6,589 bases of DNA from JBMNQI01 sp050944055 (lineage in GTDB: Bacteria; Bacillota; Clostridia; Oscillospirales; Oscillospiraceae), in assembly GCA_050944055.1 (NCBI GenBank), contig JBMNQI010000085.1, forward strand, positions 1 to 6,589, read 5' to 3'. The position numbers and the translations under genes were made by a program. Under the pieces are notes generated by a model, which worked only from the letters and a program-made list of their open reading frames with translations, had not been told where the DNA came from and searched no databases. Of the stretch, positions 1 to 6,339 are shown piece by piece. Each line of letters begins with the position of its first letter. The first letter of the stretch is position 1.

Positions 1-1
1 C

Positions 2-943
2 TCAGGCTTCCGCCGACCTCGGGCCGAAGCGTTCAAGCAGGGAGTTGAAGTTCTTTTTATTCACTATCCTTATATTGATATCCGGGTAGAGCTCGCGCAG
101 CCTGCTGATTTTTTTCATCTTCTTATTTATGTATTTCTGGTTCATCACCGTAAGCTCAATATATGTGTTGAATTTCGTAAGGTAGAAGTCGGGGCTGAAG
201 GCGAGCGTGACCTTCCCTTCGGCGTCCCACTCGATGGGGAAGGTTTTCGGCTCGTACCTCCAGTCTATGTGATACATGTCGAGTATCTTGGCAAATTCCG
301 TCTCCGACGGGTTTTTCAAAACCGGGAGGGCGTCGCTGTTGCTTAAGGCGTTTGCTTCCTCGGCCTGTTTTTCAAAACTTTGGCTGAGCTCTCGCTGCTC
401 GAGCATGGATAGAATAATGTTAAGACAGTCAAATACCGAAAGCTTCGCAGTATTAAGCGTGATATTATACAAAGAGGGGTCGGAAACGTCTACCCTGAAA
501 AGCGTCGAGACAAATTTCCTGTGCTTTAAGTCCGAGATGGACAGTATCTCCCTGGCCTGCTCCTCTCCAATATGATAGTTCTTCCTGATACGCTGTATCC
601 TGATATCCTCGGGGGCCATTATCCTGATATGAATTGCGTCTTCGTCCCCGGAGAATATGGCCTGCGAGCCGAACCCGAGCAGTATCACCGACTTGGTTTT
701 TGCATATTCTAAAAGCGCGTCCTTCATGTGCTGGAGGAATGTTTTTCCGTCCCTGCTTTCCCTGAGATAGAATTTCGCGCTTTCAGACAGCGTGCGGTAT
801 TCGTAGGAGTTCGTAATGCCCGCAAGGAATTTTTTAAGCACGGTTTCACGGCTGATCAATTCCCAGCCCAGCTTAAGGGACAGGGCTTGAGCAACCTCGT
901 CTCCCAAACTCCCGGCCTGGCGGGAAATTGTGATAACAGACAT
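2..943 (-). CDS. Cytidylate kinase-like protein fused to a PD-(D/E)XK-like domain
   Basis: This 313-residue protein is complete, with its stop codon at the window edge. Residues 1-185 match the cytidylate kinase-like family of P-loop kinases. The start ITISRQAGSLGDEVA (4-18) occupies the P-loop position, VILLGFGSQAI (86-96) is the second core strand, and D138...R142 and Y159...NT (164-165) fit the lid and C-terminal core of the family. The P-loop departs from the usual GSGG pattern (GSLGDE), so NMP kinase activity is uncertain. After a charged linker (about 185-212), residues 213-307 form a separate domain: E216, PD at 251-252 and IELT at 262-265, followed by a basic helix and RLRELYPDINIRIV (281-294). 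This reads as a restriction-endonuclease-like fold with Thr where Lys is usual. Family substrates are largely unknown; a true Cmk would be shorter and lack this tail. A weak GGATG-type ribosome site precedes the ATG at 943. Confidence 0.8.
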   Translation of the reverse strand: MSVITISRQAGSLGDEVAQALSLKLGWELISRETVLKKFLAGITNSYEYRTLSESAKFYLRESRDGKTFLQHMKDALLEYAKTKSVILLGFGSQAIFSGDEDAIHIRIMAPEDIRIQRIRKNYHIGEEQAREILSISDLKHRKFVSTLFRVDVSDPSLYNITLNTAKLSVFDCLNIILSMLEQRELSQSFEKQAEEANALSNSDALPVLKNPSETEFAKILDMYHIDWRYEPKTFPIEWDAEGKVTLAFSPDFYLTKFNTYIELTVMNQKYINKKMKKISRLRELYPDINIRIVNKKNFNSLLERFGPRSAEA

Positions 944-988
944 GATTTCACATCCAAATATTTATTATGTCAGGGAAAGCTCTTATTC

Positions 989-1017
989 AGCATACCATTT
1001 TTACGGCGTATTGTCGA
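989..1017 (-). promoter_or_regulatory. Putative sigma-A promoter of the cytidylate kinase-like gene
   Basis: Read on the minus strand, a -35 hexamer TCGACA (1017-1012) is followed by a 17-base spacer and a -10 hexamer TATGCT (994-989). A TGG directly before the -10 gives an extended -10 motif. Transcription would start about 40 bases upstream of the ATG at 943. The -35 differs from consensus at one base and the -10 at two. This is a motif match only. Confidence 0.4.
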
Positions 1018-1055
1018 GGTGCAGCGGCAGAATTTGTAAGGGGAAACAGAGGTTC

Positions 1056-1083
1056 AGTTACTCTATTCCGAGGAACTATTTTT
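1056..1083 (+). terminator. Hairpin plus T-run upstream of the lipoprotein gene
   Basis: AGTTACTC (1056-1063) pairs with GAGGAACT (1070-1077), with one A-G mismatch and a six-base loop, and is followed by ATTTTT. This has the shape of a weak intrinsic terminator on the plus strand. No plus-strand gene lies upstream, so it could be a leader attenuator of the lipoprotein mRNA, or chance. The stem is AT-rich and short. Confidence 0.3.
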
Positions 1084-1115
1084 GCTCCGGGCCTGTCTAA
1101 TAAACAGAGTAAAAA

Positions 1116-1123
1116 AAGAGGGG
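1116..1123 (+). promoter_or_regulatory. Ribosome binding site fixing the lipoprotein start
   Basis: AAGAGGGG sits six bases before the ATG at 1130. The reading frame stays open upstream to a TTG at 1082, but that start has no such site and would place 16 polar residues before the signal peptide. The site therefore selects 1130 as the start. Confidence 0.75.
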
Positions 1124-1129
1124 TACGAT

Positions 1130-2122
1130 ATGAAAAAAAGCAAATTACTTGCTATCGTCATAGTATTTATGCTCGCGGCGCTGGCCGGCTGTAAAAAGCC
1201 GGAAGGCGCGCGGCAGCCTGAAAGCACCGAGCCCCCGGTCTCGGCTCCGCAGGAGACCGCGGGGCCTTCCGCCGAGCCTTCGCCGCCTCAGGAAACGGCG
1301 TCTCCGTCTCCGAGCGCCGACCAGGAGGCGATACTTTCGGAATTTGAAAGCTTGCTTGAGTCCGGCGCGGACGAAAAAGAAGCTATAGACATGATGCTTG
1401 AGAAGCTGCCTGTTTTATCAAAAAGCAACGCCTCAAAAATGGTGCTGATGTTCGAGCAGTATCAGCTTGACGCGGTGGCGCGCGGAGATATAGTAAACCG
1501 GGAGCTTGTCGATTTGATACAGTCCTCTCTCGAAGAGCCGTACAATGAGGAAGTAATAAACGACCCCGCCGCAATAGAGGACGACGCGCTGAAAAACGCG
1601 ATACAGCATCTGCTCGACCGCGGCTACAAGCTCATCACACCGGAAGGCATGTATGAGGCCGTTATTAACTACGGCGCATACAAGAAATTCGAGAACTACG
1701 TCACACCGGATATAAGGGCGTATATAGAGGTGAAGGCCTCGGAATCAGAGAAAAGGACCCTCTCCGACGCCGCTATTATCATACCGATAGACGAGGTTTA
1801 CAGGCGTGCGACATCCTGCATGAGGTTTATCGAGCTCTATCCGGATTCCTCAAAGCTGGAAGACGTCAAATCCATGTACAGCTCTTATATAGACTCGTAT
1901 TTTTACGGGCGGGACAATACGCCCGCGTTCGGCTACTCGGGAAATAAGCTCGAGCAGGACTTTTTAGACAGCTATAAGGCGGCGGCCGAGGACGTTTCGA
2001 ACCCGGCATGGTCCGCGGCATTGCAGGATTACCTCGCCGTTCTCGAAGAAAACGGCTGTGCGCTTACGCAGGCAGTCAAAGACCAGAGAGAGAATCTCGT
2101 TAACAGGCTGAAAGCCCTGTAA
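1130..2122 (+). CDS. Lipoprotein of unknown function
   Basis: The predicted product is a 330-residue secreted, lipid-anchored protein. Residues 1-21 form a type II signal peptide: two lysines, a hydrophobic core (KLLAIVIVFMLAALAGC) and a lipobox LAGC with the acceptor Cys at 21. The protein should sit on the outer face of the cell membrane. Residues 22-66 are a Pro/Ser/Glu/Thr-rich linker with an imperfect duplication (PQETAGPS, PQETASPS), typical of a flexible spacer across the wall. The rest (about 67-330) is acidic, mostly helical in character and free of motifs I recognise; only one further Cys occurs, near the C-terminus. It stands alone on the plus strand, divergent from the kinase-like gene and convergent with the nrd cluster, so its context gives no functional clue. 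The lipoprotein call is firm; the function is unknown. Confidence 0.85.
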   Translation: MKKSKLLAIVIVFMLAALAGCKKPEGARQPESTEPPVSAPQETAGPSAEPSPPQETASPSPSADQEAILSEFESLLESGADEKEAIDMMLEKLPVLSKSNASKMVLMFEQYQLDAVARGDIVNRELVDLIQSSLEEPYNEEVINDPAAIEDDALKNAIQHLLDRGYKLITPEGMYEAVINYGAYKKFENYVTPDIRAYIEVKASESEKRTLSDAAIIIPIDEVYRRATSCMRFIELYPDSSKLEDVKSMYSSYIDSYFYGRDNTPAFGYSGNKLEQDFLDSYKAAAEDVSNPAWSAALQDYLAVLEENGCALTQAVKDQRENLVNRLKAL

Positions 2123-2132
2123 GACCAGGAAA

Positions 2133-2177
2133 ACAGCGGCGCGCCGCCTGACGCAAAAGCGAAGGGCGGCGCGCTGT
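2133..2177 (-). terminator. GC-rich hairpin, likely terminator of the minus-strand cluster
   Basis: GCGCCGCC (2141-2148) pairs perfectly with GGCGGCGC (2165-2172). The stem extends through ACAGC (2133-2137) with GCTGT (2173-2177) across a three-base bulge. On the minus strand it is followed by TTT then CC, a short T-run, so it could end transcripts coming from the nitroreductase and small ORF. On the plus strand there is no T-run after it, but the hairpin could stabilise the lipoprotein mRNA 3' end. Confidence 0.5.
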
Positions 2178-2189
2178 CATATGTTCCGG

Positions 2190-2223
2190 GAACAGGAGGC
2201 AAAGCCTACCTGTTCTTTTTCTT
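2190..2223 (+). terminator. Intrinsic terminator of the lipoprotein gene
   Basis: GAACAGGAGGC (2190-2200) pairs with GCCT-A-CCTGTTC (2204-2215), with a single bulged A and an AAA loop. TTTTTCTT follows directly. Stem, tight loop and T-run are all canonical for Rho-independent termination on the plus strand, 68 bases after the lipoprotein stop codon. Confidence 0.85.
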
Positions 2224-2233
2224 CATTCATAGC

Positions 2234-2338
2234 CTACTTCATGCTGTTCCTGCTTCCAAACATCCTGTCTGCCTTCTCCTGCTCGCGCTGCCGTGAGTTT
2301 AAGAAGAAAAGCCCTGATCTTTCGACCAGAGCCTTCAC
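2234..2338 (-). CDS. Possible small protein of 34 residues
   Basis: A GTG codon at 2338-2336 follows the nitroreductase stop codon with no gap, and the frame runs 34 codons to TAG at 2234. A GGAG sequence inside the last nitroreductase codons lies eight bases before the GTG, a well-spaced ribosome site consistent with translational coupling. The product begins with a short hydrophobic stretch (SGLFFL, 8-13) and then becomes strongly charged (RQREQEKADRMF, 16-27). I recognise no family. The frame ends before the convergent terminators, which suits a last gene of an operon. It is short enough to arise by chance, so the call is tentative. Confidence 0.4.
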   Translation of the reverse strand: MKALVERSGLFFLNSRQREQEKADRMFGSRNSMK

Positions 2339-2860
2339 TCAGAATTCTCCGTAATGGATTTTTTCGTACCTAAGCTCTTTTTCATCGTACGGCTTCATTT
2401 CCCCGGCGGGATAGCCTAAAGCTATTATGCTCTCCACGGCGTACTTTTCGGGAATATTCAAAACCTGCTTAACGTATTCGCCGGCGCTGAGCATATCGTC
2501 ATGAGGCCTCTGCCTTACCTGTATCCAGCACGAGCCGAGGCCGAGGGACTGGGCCGCCAGCTGGATGATTATGGAGGCGATCGAAGCGTCCTCCGTCCAG
2601 ACGTCGGTAAGCTCCGTATCCGCTGCAACGACTATGCCGGCTGGAGCGCCGGATAAAAAACCGGAGCTGTGCTCCCTGCATTTTGAGAGCTTATTAAGCG
2701 TATTTCTGTCCGTAACGACGATAAATTCCCAGGGCCTTCTGGCCCTCGAAGAGGGGGAGAGCAGCGCGCTTTTAAGTATGAGGTCTATTTTTTCCTTTTC
2801 CATTTCCCTGTCAAGAAACTTCCTGACGCTTCTTCTGGATTTAAGCAGCTCGTAAAACAT
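2339..2860 (-). CDS. Nitroreductase family protein (FMN-dependent)
   Basis: This 173-residue protein has the length and motifs of the short nitroreductase family, FMN enzymes that usually act as homodimers and transfer hydride from NAD(P)H to nitro compounds, quinones or other acceptors. The N-terminal RRSVRKF (9-15) is the phosphate- and FMN-binding motif. SPSSRARRPWEF (35-46) takes the place of the usual APSxxNxQPW segment, with Arg where Asn is common. DASIASIIIQLAAQSLGLGS (91-110) is the central dimer helix and glycine turn, and IALGYPAGE (146-154) is the conserved late strand. The natural substrate cannot be read from the sequence. A full AGGAGG (2875-2870) lies nine bases before the ATG. 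The gene is 39 bases downstream of the membrane protein gene and may share its transcript. Confidence 0.88.
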   Translation of the reverse strand: MFYELLKSRRSVRKFLDREMEKEKIDLILKSALLSPSSRARRPWEFIVVTDRNTLNKLSKCREHSSGFLSGAPAGIVVAADTELTDVWTEDASIASIIIQLAAQSLGLGSCWIQVRQRPHDDMLSAGEYVKQVLNIPEKYAVESIIALGYPAGEMKPYDEKELRYEKIHYGEF

Positions 2861-2883
2861 GTGCGCAAGCCTCCTGTCTCTAT

Positions 2884-2901
2884 ATAATTATAATTATAAT
2901 T
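2884..2901 (-). repeat. Three tandem ATAATT units
   Basis: Three exact six-base units lie between the membrane protein and nitroreductase genes and contain the membrane protein's stop codon. On the minus strand they create two TATAAT hexamers (2898-2893 and 2892-2887), which could act as -10 elements for the nitroreductase, but neither has a recognisable -35 at the right distance. Confidence 0.6.
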
Positions 2902-3427
2902 ATCCGAACATCCCGTAATACAGGTTTTTTGATTTATTGAAGGCGACCAGAAAGCATATCGCCGCGACAAAAGACACAATTATGCTGATTACTCCCATAA
3001 CAGGTATGAATAGAAGCAGAAAGCTAATAAGGCTGAAAATAGCAAGCAGCGTCCAGGCGGAGTTGAGGCTAGGCCCGTTGAGGAAGCAGCCGTATTTAGA
3101 CTCCATGTCTTTTACTCCCAAAACTATGCAGTACGAAATATAAAGTGAAACTGCGGTTGATATAAGGCCGAGAAAATAGGAAAAAACGCCGAGCGACGCG
3201 GAAACGCCGAAAAGGTCCATCAGGTATATGATGCCCGTATAGACGGCCATGCCCGATGCAAAAGGCCCTGCTTTAGCAAACATATTGCTCTCCCCGGCCA
3301 TTTCCCTCAGACCTGCAGCCAAAACAATATATCCCGCGAAATCTGGTATGAGCCCTATCTGCGAGCTGCCGATATTGAGGTTGAAATCAATGAAAACAAG
3401 CATAAGCCCAATAAATATGTTTCTCAT
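2900..3427 (-). CDS. Multi-pass membrane protein of unknown function
   Basis: This 175-residue hydrophobic protein has about six predicted membrane segments: roughly 4-17, 24-41, 54-73, 78-104, 123-141 and 143-163. The first two include charged or helix-breaking residues (D14, P28, D29) in the pattern VFIDFNLNIG...LIPDFAGYIVLAAGL, which I associate with small uncharacterised Firmicutes membrane proteins; I cannot name the family with certainty. The only long polar stretch (about 105-122) separates the first four segments from the last two, and the C-terminus has a short basic patch (NKSK). There is no cleavable signal peptide and no transporter or enzyme motif. GGAGG (3436-3432) lies four bases before the ATG. 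It sits 47 bases after nrdG, with a hairpin between them, so co-transcription with nrdDG would be by read-through only. Confidence 0.75.
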   Translation of the reverse strand: MRNIFIGLMLVFIDFNLNIGSSQIGLIPDFAGYIVLAAGLREMAGESNMFAKAGPFASGMAVYTGIIYLMDLFGVSASLGVFSYFLGLISTAVSLYISYCIVLGVKDMESKYGCFLNGPSLNSAWTLLAIFSLISFLLLFIPVMGVISIIVSFVAAICFLVAFNKSKNLYYGMFG

Positions 3428-3452
3428 TATGCCTCCGGCTTTCTTTATTGTT

Positions 3453-3472
3453 AAAACGGCGCGGCGCCGCGC
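3453..3472 (-). terminator. GC hairpin plus TTTT after nrdG
   Basis: A perfect 14-base palindrome, GCGCGGCGCCGCGC (3459-3472), begins right after the nrdG stop codon on the minus strand and is followed by CG and TTTT. It can fold as a five-pair GC stem with a four-base loop. The short T-run suggests partial termination, which would lower expression of the downstream membrane protein and nitroreductase relative to nrdDG. Confidence 0.5.
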
Positions 3473-3474
3473 GC

Positions 3475-4158
3475 TCAGGTCACGGTATTCGGCTGGATAT
3501 CGCGGAGCATGGAAGCAAATCCGTCTATCTCCGCCTGAGTGTAAGGCGGCGCCTCCACTTGAGCGCGGTCGGGGATTTTATATACTTCGGGCTTCCTGTA
3601 GCGGTTTAAGACGTAGCGGGGGAGAAGCGGGAGCTCTCCGGCCATACGCAATAGGTCATTGGGCTTAAGCTGGGGTATGACGGTCGTCCGCACTTCAAAG
3701 CTAACGCCGGAGCGGCTTAACAGCTTGATGGTCTCAAGAACTTTATCCGGGTCGGCAGGCCCGCAGATCTCCCGGTAGCGCGAACGCGGGGCCTTGTAGT
3801 CTATTGCGTAGTAGTCGAAAAGCCCCTCGCGGAGGAAGCTCTCCACTTTCTCGGGAAACGAGCCGTTTGTGTCCAGCTTTGTTTTATACCCGAGTTTCCG
3901 TATATTCAGAACGGCCTCGCGAATTCCCTCCTGCAGGGTCGGCTCCCCGCCGGTTATAACAATCCCTCCGATTAGCCCCGCCCGCTTTTTCAGATAGTCC
4001 ATGACCTCCTCAAACGGGACGGTTGTGAAATTACTCCCCAACAGCTGCCGGTTATGGCAGTAGAAGCAGTCGAAGTTGCAGCCGGGAGTGAACAAAACGC
4101 AGGATAGTTTCCCGGGGAAGTCCACAAGTGAGGTTTTGACCATTCCGGCAATCGTCAT
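3475..4158 (-). CDS. nrdG: Anaerobic ribonucleotide reductase activase (radical SAM)
   Basis: This enzyme cleaves S-adenosylmethionine with a [4Fe-4S] cluster and installs the glycyl radical on NrdD in the cytoplasm, under anaerobic conditions. The cluster motif CNFDCFYC has cysteines at 27, 31 and 34 (CX3CX2C). TGGEPTLQ (69-76) binds SAM, and LDTNGS (95-100) and DYYAIDYKAP (115-124) are later strands of the radical SAM barrel. The opening MTIAGMVKTSLVDFPGK is typical of the longer NrdG2-type activases. At 227 residues it is longer than the roughly 150-residue E. coli NrdG, which is normal for this subtype. The ATG overlaps the nrdD stop codon by four bases (ATGA, 4158-4155), so translation is coupled to nrdD. 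Another radical SAM activase is possible in principle, but adjacency to nrdD makes NrdG the clear choice. Confidence 0.95.
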   Translation of the reverse strand: MTIAGMVKTSLVDFPGKLSCVLFTPGCNFDCFYCHNRQLLGSNFTTVPFEEVMDYLKKRAGLIGGIVITGGEPTLQEGIREAVLNIRKLGYKTKLDTNGSFPEKVESFLREGLFDYYAIDYKAPRSRYREICGPADPDKVLETIKLLSRSGVSFEVRTTVIPQLKPNDLLRMAGELPLLPRYVLNRYRKPEVYKIPDRAQVEAPPYTQAEIDGFASMLRDIQPNTVT

Positions 4159-6254
4159 ACCTGAACAGCTTTCCTCATCTCAAACTTGACGCGCTGGCGG
4201 TATTCCTCCTTTTTACCCTCGTTATAATTCTGAACCGGGCGCAGGTAACCGACGACGCGGCTCCAGACCTCGGAGGCTGCGCCGCAGGTTGGGCAGGTAA
4301 AATGCTCGCCCGATATATAGCCGTGGTCGGGGCAGACGGAGAAGGTTGGCGTCAGGGAGAGATAGGGCAGCTTATAATTGGAAAAGACAGTGCGCAACAG
4401 TTCCTCGGCCGCGCCGACGTCGCGTATCTCCTCTCCCAGATAGAGGTGAAGCACGGTCCCGCCCGTGTACATCGACTGCAGCTCGTCCTGAAGCTCAAGA
4501 GTCTTAAAAATATCGTCCGTGAAGCCGACGGGCAGCTGCGATGAATTCGTGTAGTAGGGCACGTTTTCGCCCGCCGTTATTATGTCCGGGTAACGCTCCT
4601 TGTCCAGCTTTGCAAGGCGGTAGCACGCGCCCTCCGCGGGCGTCGCCTCAAGGTTGTAAAAATGCCCGGTCTCCTCCTGTATCTCGCTGATAAGCTCCCG
4701 CAGGTAGTCCAGCGTGCTTATGGCAAACTCCTGCCCGTCGCGCGAGGTAAGGTCTCCCCTGCAGGTCTGAAGATTCAGGCAGGCCTCATTCATGCCGATT
4801 ATTCCGATGGTATTGAAATGGTTGTACCAGTATTCGCCCGTGCGCGCCTTTATGTCCTTCAGGAAATTCGCCGAGTAGGGGTAAAGGCCGCGCTCCGTCT
4901 GCGTCTCTATGACCTTCCGCTTAATTTCAAGGCTTTTGCGCGCCAGGTTAACCTGGTGCCAGAGCCTCAACCTGAATTCCTGCTCGCTCTTAGAGAGATA
5001 GGCCAGCCTCGGCAGGTTGATAGTGACGACACCGATAGAACCCGTCAGGGGGTTCGAGCCGAAGAGGCCGCCGCCCCTCTTCCTGAGCTCCGACGTGTCG
5101 AGCCTCAGGCGGCAGCACATGGACAGCGCGTCCTCCGGGGACAGGTCGGAATTTATGTAGTTTGAGAAATAGGGTATGCCGTATTTGCAGGCTATCTCCA
5201 TGAATCTGCGCGCGACGGGACCGCCCCAGTTAAAATCCTTCGTTATGTTGATAGTCGGGATGGGGAAGGTGAAAACGCGCCCTTTGAGGTCGCCCTCTAT
5301 CATTACCTCGCAGAAAGCCTCGTTGAAAATATCCATCTCTTTCTGGAAGTCGCCGTACTTGTCCGGCTTCAGATCTCCGCCGATGATGACGTGCTCGTCC
5401 CTCAGAGTGGCCGGCGGGACAATATCGAACGTGAGGTTTGAAAACGGGCACTGGAAGCCGACCCTCGTAGGCACGTTTAAGTTGAATATAAACTCCTGAA
5501 GAGCCTGCTTAACCGCCTTATAATCTAAATTGTCATACCGTATAAACGGGGCGCAGTAGGTGTCGATTGACGACCAGGCCTGCGCTCCTGCGCTCTCGCC
5601 CTGAGTCGTGAAGGTCGAATTGACTATCTGTCCCAAAAACGTTCGCAGGTGCTTGGGAGGCTTTGACTCGACCTTTCCCGGCACGCCGCCGAAGCCGTTC
5701 ATCAGGAGCTGGCGCAAGTCCCAGCCCATGCAGTACGGCCCGAAAAAGCCGAGGTCGTGCAAATGTATGTCGCCGGATAGATGCGCCTGCCTGATGTCCT
5801 CCGTGTAGACTTCATGCAGCCAGTAGTTGGCCGTAAACGCCTCGCGCACGTAATTGTTAAGCCCGTTTATGGATTTTTGCGTGTTTGCGTTCTCGTTTAT
5901 TTTCCAGTCCTTGTCATTGAGGTAGCTGCTGAACATGTTGATAGTCGCGCCGATGAGCGCGTTTGATTCCCGCGCGACGCGCCTCTTCTCGCGGTAGAGT
6001 ATGTAGGCCTTGGCTGTTTTCGCGTGGCCGTTTTCAATTAGGACCTTTTCGACCAGGTCCTGAATGCCTTCGACCTCGGCTATCCCGTCTGGATACTTAA
6101 CCCGGGCAAGCTCGACCACCTCGTCCGCAAGAGCGTCCGCCAGCTCGAAATCATCCCCGCCCACTGCCTGAGCCGCCTTGAATATGGCGAGCGTGATTTT
6201 CTCCTTTTTAAACGGAGCGGTGGAACGGTCTCTTTTGACGATTTTACTCAACAT
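4155..6254 (-). CDS. nrdD: Anaerobic ribonucleoside-triphosphate reductase, class III
   Basis: NrdD reduces ribonucleoside triphosphates to dNTPs using a glycyl radical, typically with formate as reductant. From the chosen start it is 699 residues, close to E. coli NrdD. Residues 2-92 are an ATP-cone domain, the dATP/ATP sensor for overall activity. The catalytic barrel contains C175 (GPYCMGWDL) and the C380/C381 pair (SMCCRLRL), matching the two active-site cysteine positions of the family. A C-terminal zinc site is formed by C641, H644, C654 and C657 (CPDHG...CPTCG), with His in place of one Cys. The radical loop is RVVGYLRP with G669. I start at 6254 because AAGGAGG lies eight bases upstream; the frame extends to 6374, but those 40 codons cover the promoter and leader and are not reductase-like. 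It is the first gene of the cluster and overlaps nrdG by four bases. Confidence 0.97.
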   Translation of the reverse strand: MLSKIVKRDRSTAPFKKEKITLAIFKAAQAVGGDDFELADALADEVVELARVKYPDGIAEVEGIQDLVEKVLIENGHAKTAKAYILYREKRRVARESNALIGATINMFSSYLNDKDWKINENANTQKSINGLNNYVREAFTANYWLHEVYTEDIRQAHLSGDIHLHDLGFFGPYCMGWDLRQLLMNGFGGVPGKVESKPPKHLRTFLGQIVNSTFTTQGESAGAQAWSSIDTYCAPFIRYDNLDYKAVKQALQEFIFNLNVPTRVGFQCPFSNLTFDIVPPATLRDEHVIIGGDLKPDKYGDFQKEMDIFNEAFCEVMIEGDLKGRVFTFPIPTINITKDFNWGGPVARRFMEIACKYGIPYFSNYINSDLSPEDALSMCCRLRLDTSELRKRGGGLFGSNPLTGSIGVVTINLPRLAYLSKSEQEFRLRLWHQVNLARKSLEIKRKVIETQTERGLYPYSANFLKDIKARTGEYWYNHFNTIGIIGMNEACLNLQTCRGDLTSRDGQEFAISTLDYLRELISEIQEETGHFYNLEATPAEGACYRLAKLDKERYPDIITAGENVPYYTNSSQLPVGFTDDIFKTLELQDELQSMYTGGTVLHLYLGEEIRDVGAAEELLRTVFSNYKLPYLSLTPTFSVCPDHGYISGEHFTCPTCGAASEVWSRVVGYLRPVQNYNEGKKEEYRQRVKFEMRKAVQV

Positions 6255-6262
6255 TTTGCCAG

Positions 6263-6269
6263 CCTCCTT
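6263..6269 (-). promoter_or_regulatory. Ribosome binding site fixing the nrdD start
   Basis: On the minus strand AAGGAGG (6269-6263) lies eight bases before the ATG at 6254. It lies in the loop of a possible four-pair hairpin, CAGC (6274-6271) with GCTG (6263-6260), which uses its last base. The upstream in-frame ATG at 6374 has no comparable site. Confidence 0.8.
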
Positions 6270-6274
6270 CGCTG

Positions 6275-6297
6275 AAAACGCGCCGGCCCCAGGCGCG
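6275..6297 (-). promoter_or_regulatory. GC hairpin with TTTT in the nrdD leader
   Basis: On the minus strand CGCGCC (6297-6292) pairs with GGCGCG (6284-6279) around a seven-base loop, and TTTT follows at once, six bases before the Shine-Dalgarno sequence. This looks like a short intrinsic terminator inside the 5' leader, or an mRNA structure that keeps the ribosome site open. No antiterminator partner is obvious, so attenuation is only a possibility. Confidence 0.35.
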
Positions 6298-6339
6298 CCC
6301 GTGCCGCTATTTCTCATCGGTATACGAGCATACAGAAAA

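Noticed and set aside
276..1039. Plus-strand open frames antisense to the kinase-like gene
   Set aside because: They mirror a gene with clear domain content on the other strand and lack ribosome sites and domains.
1082..1129. Upstream TTG start for the lipoprotein gene
   Set aside because: It adds 16 polar residues before the signal peptide and lacks a ribosome site, while the ATG at 1130 has a well-placed GAGGGG.
2883..2903. AT-rich TATAAT sequences as a firm nitroreductase promoter
   Set aside because: Neither TATAAT has a -35-like hexamer at 16-18 bases, so no promoter is called.
4662..5165. 167-codon plus-strand open frame inside nrdD
   Set aside because: It lies wholly antisense to the strongly conserved nrdD coding sequence, and its product has no recognisable domain.
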